NCBI GenBank assembly: GCA_905233285.1
Contig: CAJODY010000016.1
Location: forward strand, 1 to 54,798
Direction: 5' to 3'
DNA: 54,798 bases
Source of the DNA: an uncultured Bacteroidaceae bacterium
Lineage (GTDB): Bacteria > Bacteroidota > Bacteroidia > Bacteroidales > Bacteroidaceae
Part shown: piece after piece, positions 36,569-44,838 of the stretch
How the letters are laid out: each line of letters opens with the position of its first letter
Position numbering within the stretch: position 1 is the first letter of the stretch
The notes under the pieces: generated by a model
Seen by the model: the letters and a program-made list of their open reading frames with translations, nothing else
Databases searched by the model: none
What the model was told of the DNA's origin: nothing
Program-made: the position numbers and the translations under genes

Positions 36569-36685
36569 TTAGACGTTGAAATACTGCCCGTTGATGTGAT
36601 TGTTGGTGATATCTTTTTCGACAAGTATTCTTACCAACTGATAGAGATCTTCTTCAACCTCGGGGGCAAATAAAACCTGTTTCAT
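36569..36685 (-). pseudogene. RelE/ParE-type toxin remnant with an internal deletion
   Basis: An open frame of 38 codons starts at an ATG that overlaps the antitoxin stop (ATGA). The first 25 residues (MKQVLFAPEVEEDLYQLVRI and LVEKD) look like the N-terminus of a Bacteroidetes RelE/ParE-family toxin. They run straight into ITNNHINGQYFNV, which resembles the C-terminal end of the same family (about 100 residues long). The catalytic middle, perhaps 60-70 residues, seems to be missing in frame. The family match is from memory of the motifs, so it needs a search. The product should be inactive as a toxin. Confidence 0.55.
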
Positions 36686-36843
36686 TGGAATAGGCTCTTG
36701 ATTCTCGGACGTAAACGATTAAGTAGTTCATCTCCTGTGATGGCACGATTAATATCATTTCTGTTATTCATGACATTCATGATTAAAGGCTCGTTTGCCA
36801 TCATGGATTCGTTTTCCTCTAATGGTTTGTCGTACGTCTTCAT
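36682..36843 (-). CDS. Putative antitoxin of a broken toxin-antitoxin pair
   Basis: A 53-residue protein starting MKTYDKPLEENES, with a charged C-terminal helix (AITGDELLNRLRPRIKSLFQ). It has no membrane segment or signal. Size, position directly before the toxin-like frame, the four-base ATGA overlap and a perfect promoter all fit a type II antitoxin. I cannot name its DNA-binding fold. The frame extends upstream to 36936, but that part would cover the promoter, so ATG 36843 is preferred. Confidence 0.6.
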   Translation of the reverse strand: MKTYDKPLEENESMMANEPLIMNVMNNRNDINRAITGDELLNRLRPRIKSLFQ

Positions 36844-36863
36844 TTCATTTGGATTATGATTTG

Positions 36864-36894
36864 CAAAGGTACGAATAAATGAGTGAAAACCAAA
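36864..36894 (-). promoter_or_regulatory. Promoter of the toxin-antitoxin remnant
   Basis: On the reverse strand TTTG (36891-36894), a 19-base spacer and TACCTTTG (36864-36871) match the Bacteroidetes consensus exactly. The antitoxin ATG follows 20 bases later. Confidence 0.8.
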
Positions 36895-36986
36895 CTTGTT
36901 TGAACTTTTCCAAATGTGCGGTTGAAAATTATGCATATTTCTATAGTTTTGCTTTATATTGGCGAGAAAACGACGGTCTTATTTCA

Positions 36987-37048
36987 ATACAAAATCACTC
37001 GCATCGGGAACATCCTGGTGCGAGTGCTGTATATATAGATAATGTGTA
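36987..37048. repeat. Hairpin repeat, copy 2, at the end of comF
   Basis: Stem CACTCGCA/TGCGAGTG around TCGGGAACATCCTGG. It abuts the comF stop codon (37049-37051) directly and is probably used as the terminator of the long reverse run ending in comF. It pairs with the copy at 36491-36552 as a direct repeat about 500 bases apart. Confidence 0.75.
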
Positions 37049-37759
37049 TTATTCCGCTATAGCTAAGGCGAGGATACTGACGCGGACGGAGGAACGGATG
37101 TTGAGTCCGTCGTCGGTATAGTCGCCGAGGGCACGGAGGATGGAGAGGGCGCAGGAAGTGGTGGTGGCTCCGGTGGTGATGACGTCGTCGATGATGAGGA
37201 TGTGTTTACCTCGTAGGCGTTCGGGATGGGTGCAGCGGAAGATGTCTTGTACGTTACGCTGGCGCTCTTCGTGGGTGAGGTGGGTCTGACTTTCGTTGTC
37301 GATGACGCGACGGACGACTCCTGTGAGGATGGGCAGATGAGTCACCTTACGGATGCCGCGGGCTATGTAGTAACACTGGTTGTAGCCGCGATGGAGCTGA
37401 CGATGCCAATGGAGGGGGAGGGGGATGATGCAGTCGATGTCGGAGAAGAATGTGGAGGCGTCCTTGATTTCCTGTGCTGCGAGACTGCCGAAGTATTCAC
37501 CGATAGTTGTGTTGCCATCGTATTTGAGGGAGTGGATGATGCGCTTGAAACTTTCGGTGTATTTCATAAGCGCGGCAGCTCGGACGATGGGTATTTTGCC
37601 CCAGTAGTTCTTTTCCAGACGACTATGCTCGTCAATGTGGTAGAGGGTACGGGGCATGTCCATGAAGCAGCGGATGCAGACGTGCTGTTCGCTCCGATGG
37701 AGAACTGTTCCGCATACTGCACAATGGCGTGGAAAGAGAAAATCAAGGACATTGAACAT
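37049..37759 (-). CDS. comF: ComF-family phosphoribosyltransferase-like protein
   Basis: A 236-residue protein of the ComF/GntX family, which in other bacteria supports DNA uptake. The N-terminal zinc finger is visible as HCAVCG and HVCIRC (residues about 12-34). The phosphoribosyltransferase domain contains IIPLPLHWHRQLHRGYNQC and the PRPP-binding loop ILIIDDVITTGATTTSCA. It is the last gene of a long reverse run and is followed by a hairpin repeat. Its start is 49 bases downstream of the rnr stop, across a short tandem repeat tract. Confidence 0.92.
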   Translation of the reverse strand: MFNVLDFLFPRHCAVCGTVLHRSEQHVCIRCFMDMPRTLYHIDEHSRLEKNYWGKIPIVRAAALMKYTESFKRIIHSLKYDGNTTIGEYFGSLAAQEIKDASTFFSDIDCIIPLPLHWHRQLHRGYNQCYYIARGIRKVTHLPILTGVVRRVIDNESQTHLTHEERQRNVQDIFRCTHPERLRGKHILIIDDVITTGATTTSCALSILRALGDYTDDGLNIRSSVRVSILALAIAE

Positions 37760-37808
37760 TTAGCTTACAGCTTACGGCTTACAGTTAGGGTTAACGTTAT
37801 CGTTAAGG
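37750..37808. repeat. Short tandem repeats between rnr and comF
   Basis: Units such as ATTTAGC, TTACAGC, TTACGGC and TTACAGT with a 7-base period pass into 6-base units GGTTAA, CGTTAT, CGTTAA, GGTTAT. The tract fills the whole gap and the first codons of comF. Confidence 0.65.
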
Positions 37809-40199
37809 TTATTTTCTTTTCTTGCCTTTCTTTTTCTTTTCTTTCTTTCCCTTCGGTTTCTTGCTGGGGGCATTGGTATAGAAGGCAGGACGGATAGTGG
37901 CTGCGTCGTCTTTATCGTCGGTTAGCTTGCGCACGAATTCGTAGTCGAGTTGCTTGCGGAAGAGGTTTGCTGCTGCGACACGGATGCGGATGGGGTCGCC
38001 GAGGGTGAAGCGGTGATGACTCTGACGACCGATGAGTGTGTAGTTGCTGTCGTCGTAGTCGAAGGCTTCATCGCCCAGATTACGCACGGAGATAAGTCCT
38101 TCGCATTTGTTGTCGTCTATCTCGGCATAGACTCCGAATTCACTCACGCCACTGATATGTGCATCGAATTCTTCTCCCAGTTTGTCTGCCATGAATTCAA
38201 CCTGCTTGTATTTGATGCTGGCACGTTCGGCCTGAGCAGCCAACTGCTCCATGTCGGAGCTGTGGGTGCAGAGGTCTTCGTAGTATTTCTGACTGACGTT
38301 CTTCTCGGGGTTGTCTTCGTAGAGGGTGAGCAGACGATGGACCATGAGGTCGGGATAGCGACGGATAGGGCTGGTGAAGTGGGTGTAGTAGTCGAAGGCA
38401 AGTCCGTAGTGCCCGATGTTGAAGGTGGAGTAACGGGCTTTCTGCATGGCACGCAGGGATACGTTCTCGACGAGGTTTTCCCAACGCTCACCCCTGACGT
38501 CGTGGAGCAGGCGGTTGAGGCTCTTTGCCACTTCGACCCTGCTGCCCTGGGTGATGAGGACATGACCCAGACGACTGGCCATAACTGCGAGGTTGTCGAG
38601 TTTTGTTGGGTCGGGCAGGTCGTGAATACGGTAGGGGAGCACTTTGGCTTTCTCGCCTTTCTTTACTTTTCCGATGCTCTCGGCTACGGTGCGGTTGGCA
38701 AGCAGCATGAATTCCTCAACGAGTTTATTTGCGTCTTTTGCACGTTTGAAATAGACGCTGAGGGGTTTGCCGTCCTTGTCTATCTCGAAGCGCACTTCTT
38801 CGCGGTCGAAGTTGATGGCTCCTTCCTTGAACCGCTGTTCGCGCAGGCGACGTGCAAAGCGGTTGAGGGTGATGAGTTCGTCGGCAAAGGTCTCGGCATC
38901 GGGCTGCACGGTGCCGTCGCTGCAGAGGCACTGGCCTTGGGCGTTTACCGTCACCTCTTGTGCGAGGACGGGTTCGGTGGGTTTCATCTCGCCCTTGCGG
39001 ATGGCTTCGCATTCGGTGGCTTCGCCATGGGCTTCGAGCACAGCCTGCACCTCTTCGTAGGTGAAGCGGCGACGACTCTTGATGACGGTGTGGCGGATGC
39101 GGCTGTCGAGCACTTCGGCGTTGTCGTTCATGTCGAAGACGACGGAGAAGGTGAGTTTCTCTTCGCCCGGACGAAGGGAGCAGATGCCGTTGCAGAGGTG
39201 CTCGGGCAGCATGGGGATGGTGCGGTCGACGAGGTAGATGCTGGTGGCACGTTTTTCGGCTTCCTGATCGATGAGTCCGTCTTTTACGACGTAATGGCTC
39301 ACGTCGGCTATGTGGACTCCGATTTCCCAGACTTTGGAGCCGTCGGAACGGCTGTATTTCGAAGATACGTCGCGAATGGATATGGCGTCGTCGAAGTCTT
39401 TGGCATCGCGAGGGTCGATGGTCATGGTCAGGACATCGCGGAAGTCCTCGCGCTTGGCTATCTCTGTCTTTGTGATGCCGGCGTCGATGAGGTCGGCTGC
39501 CTCTTCCACTTCCTTGGGATAGGAGTAGGGGAGTCCGAACTCTGCCAGTATGGCGTGCATCTCGGTTTCGTTCTCTCCTTCCTTACCCAGTACCTGAACA
39601 ACTTCGCCGATAGGATTGCGTGAGGTGACAGGCCATTCCACTATGCGCACTACTACTTTGTCGCCGTTGACTCCGCCGCCGAGCATACGCTGCGGTATGA
39701 GTATGTCCTGCGGCAGGACGCTGGAGGGATTGATGAGGAAAGCGGTATCGTGTTGTATCTGAAGGGTGCCGACAAAGGGACGTTCGGAGTGTTGTAGAAT
39801 CTCGGTGACCTGTCCGCGAATTCTGTTGCTGTCGCGACGCTTTGCCAGTACGCTCACTCTGACCCTGTCGCCCGGAAGGGCATGGAGTGTGTCTTCATCA
39901 TAAACGGATATGCCTACGCCATCGTCGGTATCGACAAAGTTTCTGCCTCCGCTGGTGCGATAGAATGTGCCTTCGGCTATGTGTGCCACTTTCTCTACGT
40001 AGTAGTCGTCGCGGTCGTCTTCGAGGATGGTGCCGAGCACATCGACGCACATCATGCGTACGGGATGGGAGGAGTAATGGAGCTCCTGGAAGATTCGCTT
40101 CATGGAGAACTTGAACCCGGCATTGGCTTCAAGGAGTTCGATGACCTGACGGGTGAGTTCTTTTTTGTTTATATTGGCTTTTGTGAGTCCTTTTTTCAT
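37809..40199 (-). CDS. rnr: Ribonuclease R
   Basis: RNase R is a processive 3'-5' exoribonuclease that digests structured RNA. The 796-residue protein has an N-terminal winged-helix-like region, cold-shock domains, and the RNB catalytic domain with the aspartate cluster TIDPRDAKDFDDAISI and VHIADVSHYV. The S1 domain (FDAHISGVSEFGVYAEID) and a basic Lys-rich tail follow. The length is close to the 813 of E. coli. The frame is intact. A long antisense open frame on the forward strand is only a shadow of its codon use. Confidence 0.96.
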   Translation of the reverse strand: MKKGLTKANINKKELTRQVIELLEANAGFKFSMKRIFQELHYSSHPVRMMCVDVLGTILEDDRDDYYVEKVAHIAEGTFYRTSGGRNFVDTDDGVGISVYDEDTLHALPGDRVRVSVLAKRRDSNRIRGQVTEILQHSERPFVGTLQIQHDTAFLINPSSVLPQDILIPQRMLGGGVNGDKVVVRIVEWPVTSRNPIGEVVQVLGKEGENETEMHAILAEFGLPYSYPKEVEEAADLIDAGITKTEIAKREDFRDVLTMTIDPRDAKDFDDAISIRDVSSKYSRSDGSKVWEIGVHIADVSHYVVKDGLIDQEAEKRATSIYLVDRTIPMLPEHLCNGICSLRPGEEKLTFSVVFDMNDNAEVLDSRIRHTVIKSRRRFTYEEVQAVLEAHGEATECEAIRKGEMKPTEPVLAQEVTVNAQGQCLCSDGTVQPDAETFADELITLNRFARRLREQRFKEGAINFDREEVRFEIDKDGKPLSVYFKRAKDANKLVEEFMLLANRTVAESIGKVKKGEKAKVLPYRIHDLPDPTKLDNLAVMASRLGHVLITQGSRVEVAKSLNRLLHDVRGERWENLVENVSLRAMQKARYSTFNIGHYGLAFDYYTHFTSPIRRYPDLMVHRLLTLYEDNPEKNVSQKYYEDLCTHSSDMEQLAAQAERASIKYKQVEFMADKLGEEFDAHISGVSEFGVYAEIDDNKCEGLISVRNLGDEAFDYDDSNYTLIGRQSHHRFTLGDPIRIRVAAANLFRKQLDYEFVRKLTDDKDDAATIRPAFYTNAPSKKPKGKKEKKKKGKKRK

Positions 40200-40203
40200 T
40201 TTA

Positions 40204-40241
40204 GTTTACGGTTTACAGTTTAGCGTTTACAGTTTTGGGTT
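40204..40241. repeat. Heptamer tandem repeat between the M13 peptidase and rnr
   Basis: GTTTACG, GTTTACA, GTTTAGC, GTTTACA and GTTTTGG follow with a 7-base period. They fill the gap between the peptidase stop at 40242 and the rnr start at 40199. Confidence 0.75.
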
Positions 40242-42269
40242 TTACCAGATTTTCACGCGCTTATCGGATGGGACGTAGAGTGGGTCGGAGGGTGTGATAT
40301 GGAAGGCATCGTACCAGGAGTCGATGAGGGGGAGTGCTCCGTTGACTCGCCATTCGCCGAGGGAGTGGGGGTCCATGGTGGTGCGACGACGTATTTCGGC
40401 TTCGGTGATGTTCTGTGCCCATACTCCGGCATAGGCAAGGAAGAAGCGCTGCTCGGGGGTGAAGCCTTCCTTGACGCTGAGGGGGCGGGTCTTCATGGCG
40501 TTCTGCAGGGCTGCATAGGCGAATTTCAGTCCGCCGTGGTCGCCAAGGTTTTCTCCGCAGCAGAGGTCGCCGTTACCGTTGAGGTCGGGCAGTACCTTTA
40601 TGGCTGAGAAGAAATCCTTTATGACTTGTGCCCGTTCCTTATATTGTGCTGCGTCTTCGGGTGTCCACCAGTCGCGGAAGTTACCCTCCTTGTCGAACTG
40701 GCGACCCTGGTCGTCGAAGCCGTGAGACATCTCATGTCCGATGACTACGCCTATGGCTCCGTAGTTGAAGGCATCGTCGGCTTCCATGTCGAAGAAAGGA
40801 TACTGGAGTATGCCGGCAGGGAAGCAGATTTCGTTGGTGGTGGGGTTGTAGTAGGCGTTGACAGTCTGCGGTGTCATGTGCCACTCGGTAGGGTCAACGG
40901 GTTGTTTCCAGCGACGCTTCACGTAGTCGTTGTGTGCCCAGATGCGTATCTGCTTCATGTTGTCGTAGAGCGACTTGTGAGGGTCTATGTCGAGTGCAGA
41001 GTAGTCACGCCATTTGTCGGGATAGCCTACCTTGACGGTGAAGGCATCCAACTTTTCGTGGGCTGCACGTTTGGTCTCGGCACTCATCCATTCCTGTGCG
41101 TCGATGCGTTCGCCGAGTGCGGTCTGGAGGTTGCGTATCATCTCGAGCATTCGCTCTTTGTTGGCTGCAGGGAAGTATTTCTCGACGTAGAGCTGTCCGA
41201 CGGCCTCGCCGAGGATGCCGTTGACGGAAGATACGGAACGCTGCCAGCGCGGTTTGGGCTCCTGTGCTCCTGTCATTTTACGACCGTAGAAGTCGAATAC
41301 CTCGGCATATACCTCGTCGCCGAGGAGGTTGCCAGAACTGTCGAGTACCTGCCATTCGGTGAGGTCTTTCAGAGCCTCTACATCGGTTTCGGCTATGACA
41401 CGGAGGGCTTCATGGGTAGCTTCGGGCTGACCCACATCTATGCTGTCGATGTCGGTGTAGCCGAGGTTGGTGAAGTATGTGGTCCAGTCGAATCCGGGGT
41501 AGTCGCGTAGGAAGTCGGCATAGGTCATCTTATGGTAGTTGGATGCGGGGTCGCGACGCTCGGCATTGCTTTTGGCTATCTTTGCCATGCGGCTTTCGAT
41601 GGCGAGTATGTTCTGCATCTTCTGTTCTGCCACGGTTTTCTTATAGCCTACGAGCTGGAGCATGTTGACGATGTGCTGACGGTAGTAGTCGAGTATCTGA
41701 CGGTTGGCGTCGTCGTCTTTGACGTAGTAGTCGCGCTGTATGCTGAATCCGCCTTGGGTGATGTGGAGGATGTTCTGACGGGAGTTCATCATGTCGGCAC
41801 TTACACCGCAGCCCCATAGTTCGCCGAAGCTGATGCCGGAGGCGTTGAGGGTGTTGAGGAGACGGAACCACTGCTCTTTGTTCTTAACCTTGGAAATGAG
41901 CTTCAACTCCTTCATGATGGGTTTCACCCCTTCGCGGTTGAGACGAGTGGAGTCCATGCGGAGAGTGTAGAGGTCGCCGATTTTCTGTGCCAGCGAGCCG
42001 CGTTCGTTTTTCTGACGGGAGAATCCCTCAATGATTTCACGGATGCGGCGGTCGTTCTCTTCATCGACGATGTCGAAGGAGCCGTAGCGTGCGTATTCGG
42101 GTTTGAGGGGGTTGGCCTTTATCCATCCACCGCAGGCGTAGCGGTAGAAGTCGGTACCCGGCTGCTGTGTTGTGTCCATGTTGGCAAGTTTGAATCCGAT
42201 GCCCTGTGCGGAGGCTGTGAGGGAAAGTGCCATAGTGAGTGATGGTAGGATGATGTGTTTAATGTTCAT
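40242..42269 (-). CDS. Secreted M13-family zinc metallopeptidase (PepO-like)
   Basis: A 675-residue neprilysin/PepO-type peptidase that cleaves short peptides. The signal peptide MNIKHIILPSLTMALSLTAS suggests periplasmic action. The zinc site is VIGHEMSHGFDDQGRQ (His512, Glu513, His516), with the third ligand in ENLGDHGGLKFAY. The family marker NAYYNPTTNEICFPAGIL lies upstream of it. An in-frame ATG at 42302 adds 11 residues before the signal; 42269 gives the better signal. The start overlaps the end of the preceding gene by 11 bases. Confidence 0.93.
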   Translation of the reverse strand: MNIKHIILPSLTMALSLTASAQGIGFKLANMDTTQQPGTDFYRYACGGWIKANPLKPEYARYGSFDIVDEENDRRIREIIEGFSRQKNERGSLAQKIGDLYTLRMDSTRLNREGVKPIMKELKLISKVKNKEQWFRLLNTLNASGISFGELWGCGVSADMMNSRQNILHITQGGFSIQRDYYVKDDDANRQILDYYRQHIVNMLQLVGYKKTVAEQKMQNILAIESRMAKIAKSNAERRDPASNYHKMTYADFLRDYPGFDWTTYFTNLGYTDIDSIDVGQPEATHEALRVIAETDVEALKDLTEWQVLDSSGNLLGDEVYAEVFDFYGRKMTGAQEPKPRWQRSVSSVNGILGEAVGQLYVEKYFPAANKERMLEMIRNLQTALGERIDAQEWMSAETKRAAHEKLDAFTVKVGYPDKWRDYSALDIDPHKSLYDNMKQIRIWAHNDYVKRRWKQPVDPTEWHMTPQTVNAYYNPTTNEICFPAGILQYPFFDMEADDAFNYGAIGVVIGHEMSHGFDDQGRQFDKEGNFRDWWTPEDAAQYKERAQVIKDFFSAIKVLPDLNGNGDLCCGENLGDHGGLKFAYAALQNAMKTRPLSVKEGFTPEQRFFLAYAGVWAQNITEAEIRRRTTMDPHSLGEWRVNGALPLIDSWYDAFHITPSDPLYVPSDKRVKIW

Positions 42270-43224
42270 TATATGTCTGTTTTTGTTTTGTATATGTAGC
42301 ATGCAGGAAATGGAGGAGTGCGGGCAGGAGGAGGTAGCCTATGTAGATGAGTGTGGTCCAGCTGACAGCCAGATAGACTATCATGCCCACTCCGAGGAGT
42401 TCGAAGAGGTAGATGGCTCCATCGACGATGTCGAAGTTGTGGTACACCTCGTCGATGACTGCCAGGAAGGTGATGATAAGTAACCATACGAGCAGGACGA
42501 GGAGCGCCATGACGGGAGGGAGAACGAGGGGATTGAGCGAGGGATGGAAGTAGTATTCCTGCCAGTATTCGGGTATGAAGTTCTGGACGAAGGAATAGAG
42601 GGCTGCCATGAGGGCGATGAGTGCCAGCAGCATGTTGGGATAGGGCGACTGCATCTGGTCCCAGCGTACCAGACGGAGTTTGCGGTTTTTGCCTCGACGT
42701 ATGAAGAAGGCTCCCAGTCCGATAGCTGCAAAGATGGACATCCATATGCCTCTGGAACCGGAAAGGGCATAGAGTATCTCGGAGATGGGGTCGTCGGGGG
42801 ATGTATGTCGCAGCAGTTCGTTCTCAGGGATCCATCCCATGGTGTTCTGGTCGTGTGCCACCTTTATCCAGATAGTGTCCATACGGTCGGTGATGGCTGC
42901 TACGGCTATGAGGCTGCCTTCACGGACGTAGCAGGTGTCGATGGCGACATCGCCCTCACGGGGTATGAGCATAATGGAGTCGGCTTTGACGACGAAGTTG
43001 GAGTTGATGGTGTAGTGGTGGGAGAGCCGGAAGATGAGTGAGTCGCGCTGCCATGGGGTAAGACTAAAGAGTGTGCTGTCGGCCTCGATGGTGGTAGTGG
43101 TATCGACGATGGTCACGATGGTGTCGGCTGTGGGCTGACTTTCGGTCACGCTGCCTCCCACACAGGCTGTCACGGTGAGCAGCAGAAGGGGCATGAGGAG
43201 CCAGAGGCTGCGCAGCACTTTCAT
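42259..43224 (-). other. Possible separate start for the lipoprotein-like half
   Basis: ATG at 43222-43224 lies exactly at the junction and would begin a 321-residue protein with a good lipoprotein signal: MKVLRSLWLLMPLLLLTVTA followed by Cys21 in a VTAC lipobox. In the neighbouring frame the same bases read ATGA, the four-base overlap common in this genome. The ancestral arrangement was therefore probably two coupled genes, and internal initiation may still make the second protein alone. Confidence 0.5.
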
Positions 43225-44838
43225 GGTGCATTGCCTGCAGTCGAAGTCGAGCAGCAGACGTTTGCCGTTGGCAAGGCGCAGGGCCAGGTTACGTCGTACG
43301 GCTCCGGGGCTTTTCAGACACATGCCTAACTGACGCCGCAGACAGTATTTCGTAATCATGAGAGGTTCGGATTTGTCGTGTGTCTCTTCGTATGGCTGTT
43401 CCCTCTCCACCTGGATGGGGCGGTGGATGTGTGTCTCTCTCGGATATGCGGCTTCACGTTTCTCGTCCATCATCGCGACCAGTGCCCTGCGGCACGAGGA
43501 GAGTGACTTTGCCGGAATGAAGAGGGTGTCGGCGAAGTGGAAGTCGATACGTACGGCTTTGTATATACTGTCGCCAAGACGGCTGAGGTTGGTCTTTATG
43601 GTTTCGTGTTGAGGGGTCTTGGCCGGTTCGCTCTCAATCGGCATGCTTACCTGTATGCCTTCGCTGTCGCTCATCTCAATATGGTCGGAATAGACATCGA
43701 AGGAAACTGGGATGCGGCGCTGGGCAGTGGGATGTGTCAGCATCTTCTCCCATTCCACGTCTTTGTTGCGGAAGTATTGTATGCCTTTGACGGGACGGAA
43801 GGCGGCAGCATTGTCGAGCTGCATGCCGCAGAGTTTGCTGTCTTGTATGTAGCAGATGCCGTCACCGTTGTGGAGTGTGCTGAACGAGGTGATGGGTTCG
43901 CCCATGGACTTCGGGGTAAGCACGTTGGCATCGGGATGGGACACATCGGTGACGAATCCACGGTTGAAGCTTTTCCTCACGTCGGGAGTAAAGTTGTATT
44001 CCACATCACCTTCGGATTCGCGGCAATAGTCGTTGGGATGAGCGGCTATGAAACGGTTGAGAGCCTGAGAGTAGGCTGCGGTAACGTTCTTGACGTAGTC
44101 GGCTCCTTTCAGACGGCCTTCAATCTTGAACGATGTGGCTCCAGCAGCGATGAGAGTGTCGAGGTTCTGCAGCTGGCAGTTATCTTTGAGCGAAAGGAGG
44201 TGCTGCTTGGAAACGAGTAACTGGTCGTTATCGCTGTCGATGAGGTCGAACTCCATGCGGCATACTTGTGCACACTCGCCTCGATTGGCACTGCGCGAGA
44301 AGAGGTATTCGCTGGCATTGCAGCGTCCGCTCAGACTGACACAGAGTGCTCCGTGAACGAACACTTCGAGCCGGACATCGGGTACGGCACGATGAATAGC
44401 TGCAATCTCATCGGTTGACAGTTCACGAGCCAGGACTACCTGATTGAAACCTAGTTCTTTCAGTCGTGCAACCTTTTCGGTTGTGCGGTTGTCCATCTGA
44501 GTGGAGGCATGGAGCGGAATGGGGGGAAAGTCGAAACTCAGGAGTCGGAGGTCTTGTACGATGAGTGCGTCGCATCCTACTTCGTAGAGTTCACGGCACA
44601 GACGCTCCACCCGTTCACGTTCGTCGTCGAATATTATTGTATTTACGGTGACATAGACCTTTGCCTTGTAACTGTGGGCAAACCTAATCAGTCTGGCTAT
44701 GTCGGCTACCGCATTACCGGCAGCAGCTCTGGCTCCAAACTCCTCCGCACCAATATATACTGCATCGGCCCCGTGGCGGATGGCTTCGATTCCGATGTCA
44801 GCGTTTTTTGCAGGTGCAAGCAGTTCAAGCCTCGTCAT
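42259..44838 (-). CDS. U32-family peptidase fused to a lipoprotein-like membrane protein
   Basis: The N-terminal 538 residues form a peptidase U32 protein: MTRLELLAPAKNADIGIEAI, GADAVYIGAEEFGARAAAGN, the signature SLSGRCNASEYLFSRSANRG and EFVHG-type collagenase motifs. The region ends LLLDFDCRQCTM. No stop follows. The frame runs on into KVLRSLWLLMPLLLLTVTAC, which looks like a separate lipoprotein signal, then a Thr/Asp-rich region, an SH3-like stretch (SLIAVAAITDRMDTIWIKVA) and four C-terminal membrane helices. So this is either a real fusion or two genes whose boundary has lost a stop. U32 members modify or cleave ribosomal and RNA-linked proteins; the exact role is unknown. The start overlaps metA by ATGA. 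Confidence 0.75.
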   Translation of the reverse strand: MTRLELLAPAKNADIGIEAIRHGADAVYIGAEEFGARAAAGNAVADIARLIRFAHSYKAKVYVTVNTIIFDDERERVERLCRELYEVGCDALIVQDLRLLSFDFPPIPLHASTQMDNRTTEKVARLKELGFNQVVLARELSTDEIAAIHRAVPDVRLEVFVHGALCVSLSGRCNASEYLFSRSANRGECAQVCRMEFDLIDSDNDQLLVSKQHLLSLKDNCQLQNLDTLIAAGATSFKIEGRLKGADYVKNVTAAYSQALNRFIAAHPNDYCRESEGDVEYNFTPDVRKSFNRGFVTDVSHPDANVLTPKSMGEPITSFSTLHNGDGICYIQDSKLCGMQLDNAAAFRPVKGIQYFRNKDVEWEKMLTHPTAQRRIPVSFDVYSDHIEMSDSEGIQVSMPIESEPAKTPQHETIKTNLSRLGDSIYKAVRIDFHFADTLFIPAKSLSSCRRALVAMMDEKREAAYPRETHIHRPIQVEREQPYEETHDKSEPLMITKYCLRRQLGMCLKSPGAVRRNLALRLANGKRLLLDFDCRQCTMKVLRSLWLLMPLLLLTVTACVGGSVTESQPTADTIVTIVDTTTTIEADSTLFSLTPWQRDSLIFRLSHHYTINSNFVVKADSIMLIPREGDVAIDTCYVREGSLIAVAAITDRMDTIWIKVAHDQNTMGWIPENELLRHTSPDDPISEILYALSGSRGIWMSIFAAIGLGAFFIRRGKNRKLRLVRWDQMQSPYPNMLLALIALMAALYSFVQNFIPEYWQEYYFHPSLNPLVLPPVMALLVLLVWLLIITFLAVIDEVYHNFDIVDGAIYLFELLGVGMIVYLAVSWTTLIYIGYLLLPALLHFLHATYTKQKQTYNEH

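Noticed and set aside
37950-39623. A 557-codon open frame on the forward strand
   Set aside because: It lies wholly antisense to the intact rnr gene and its translation is low-complexity (Val/Gly/Glu/Phe-rich) with no motif. It is a shadow of rnr codon use.
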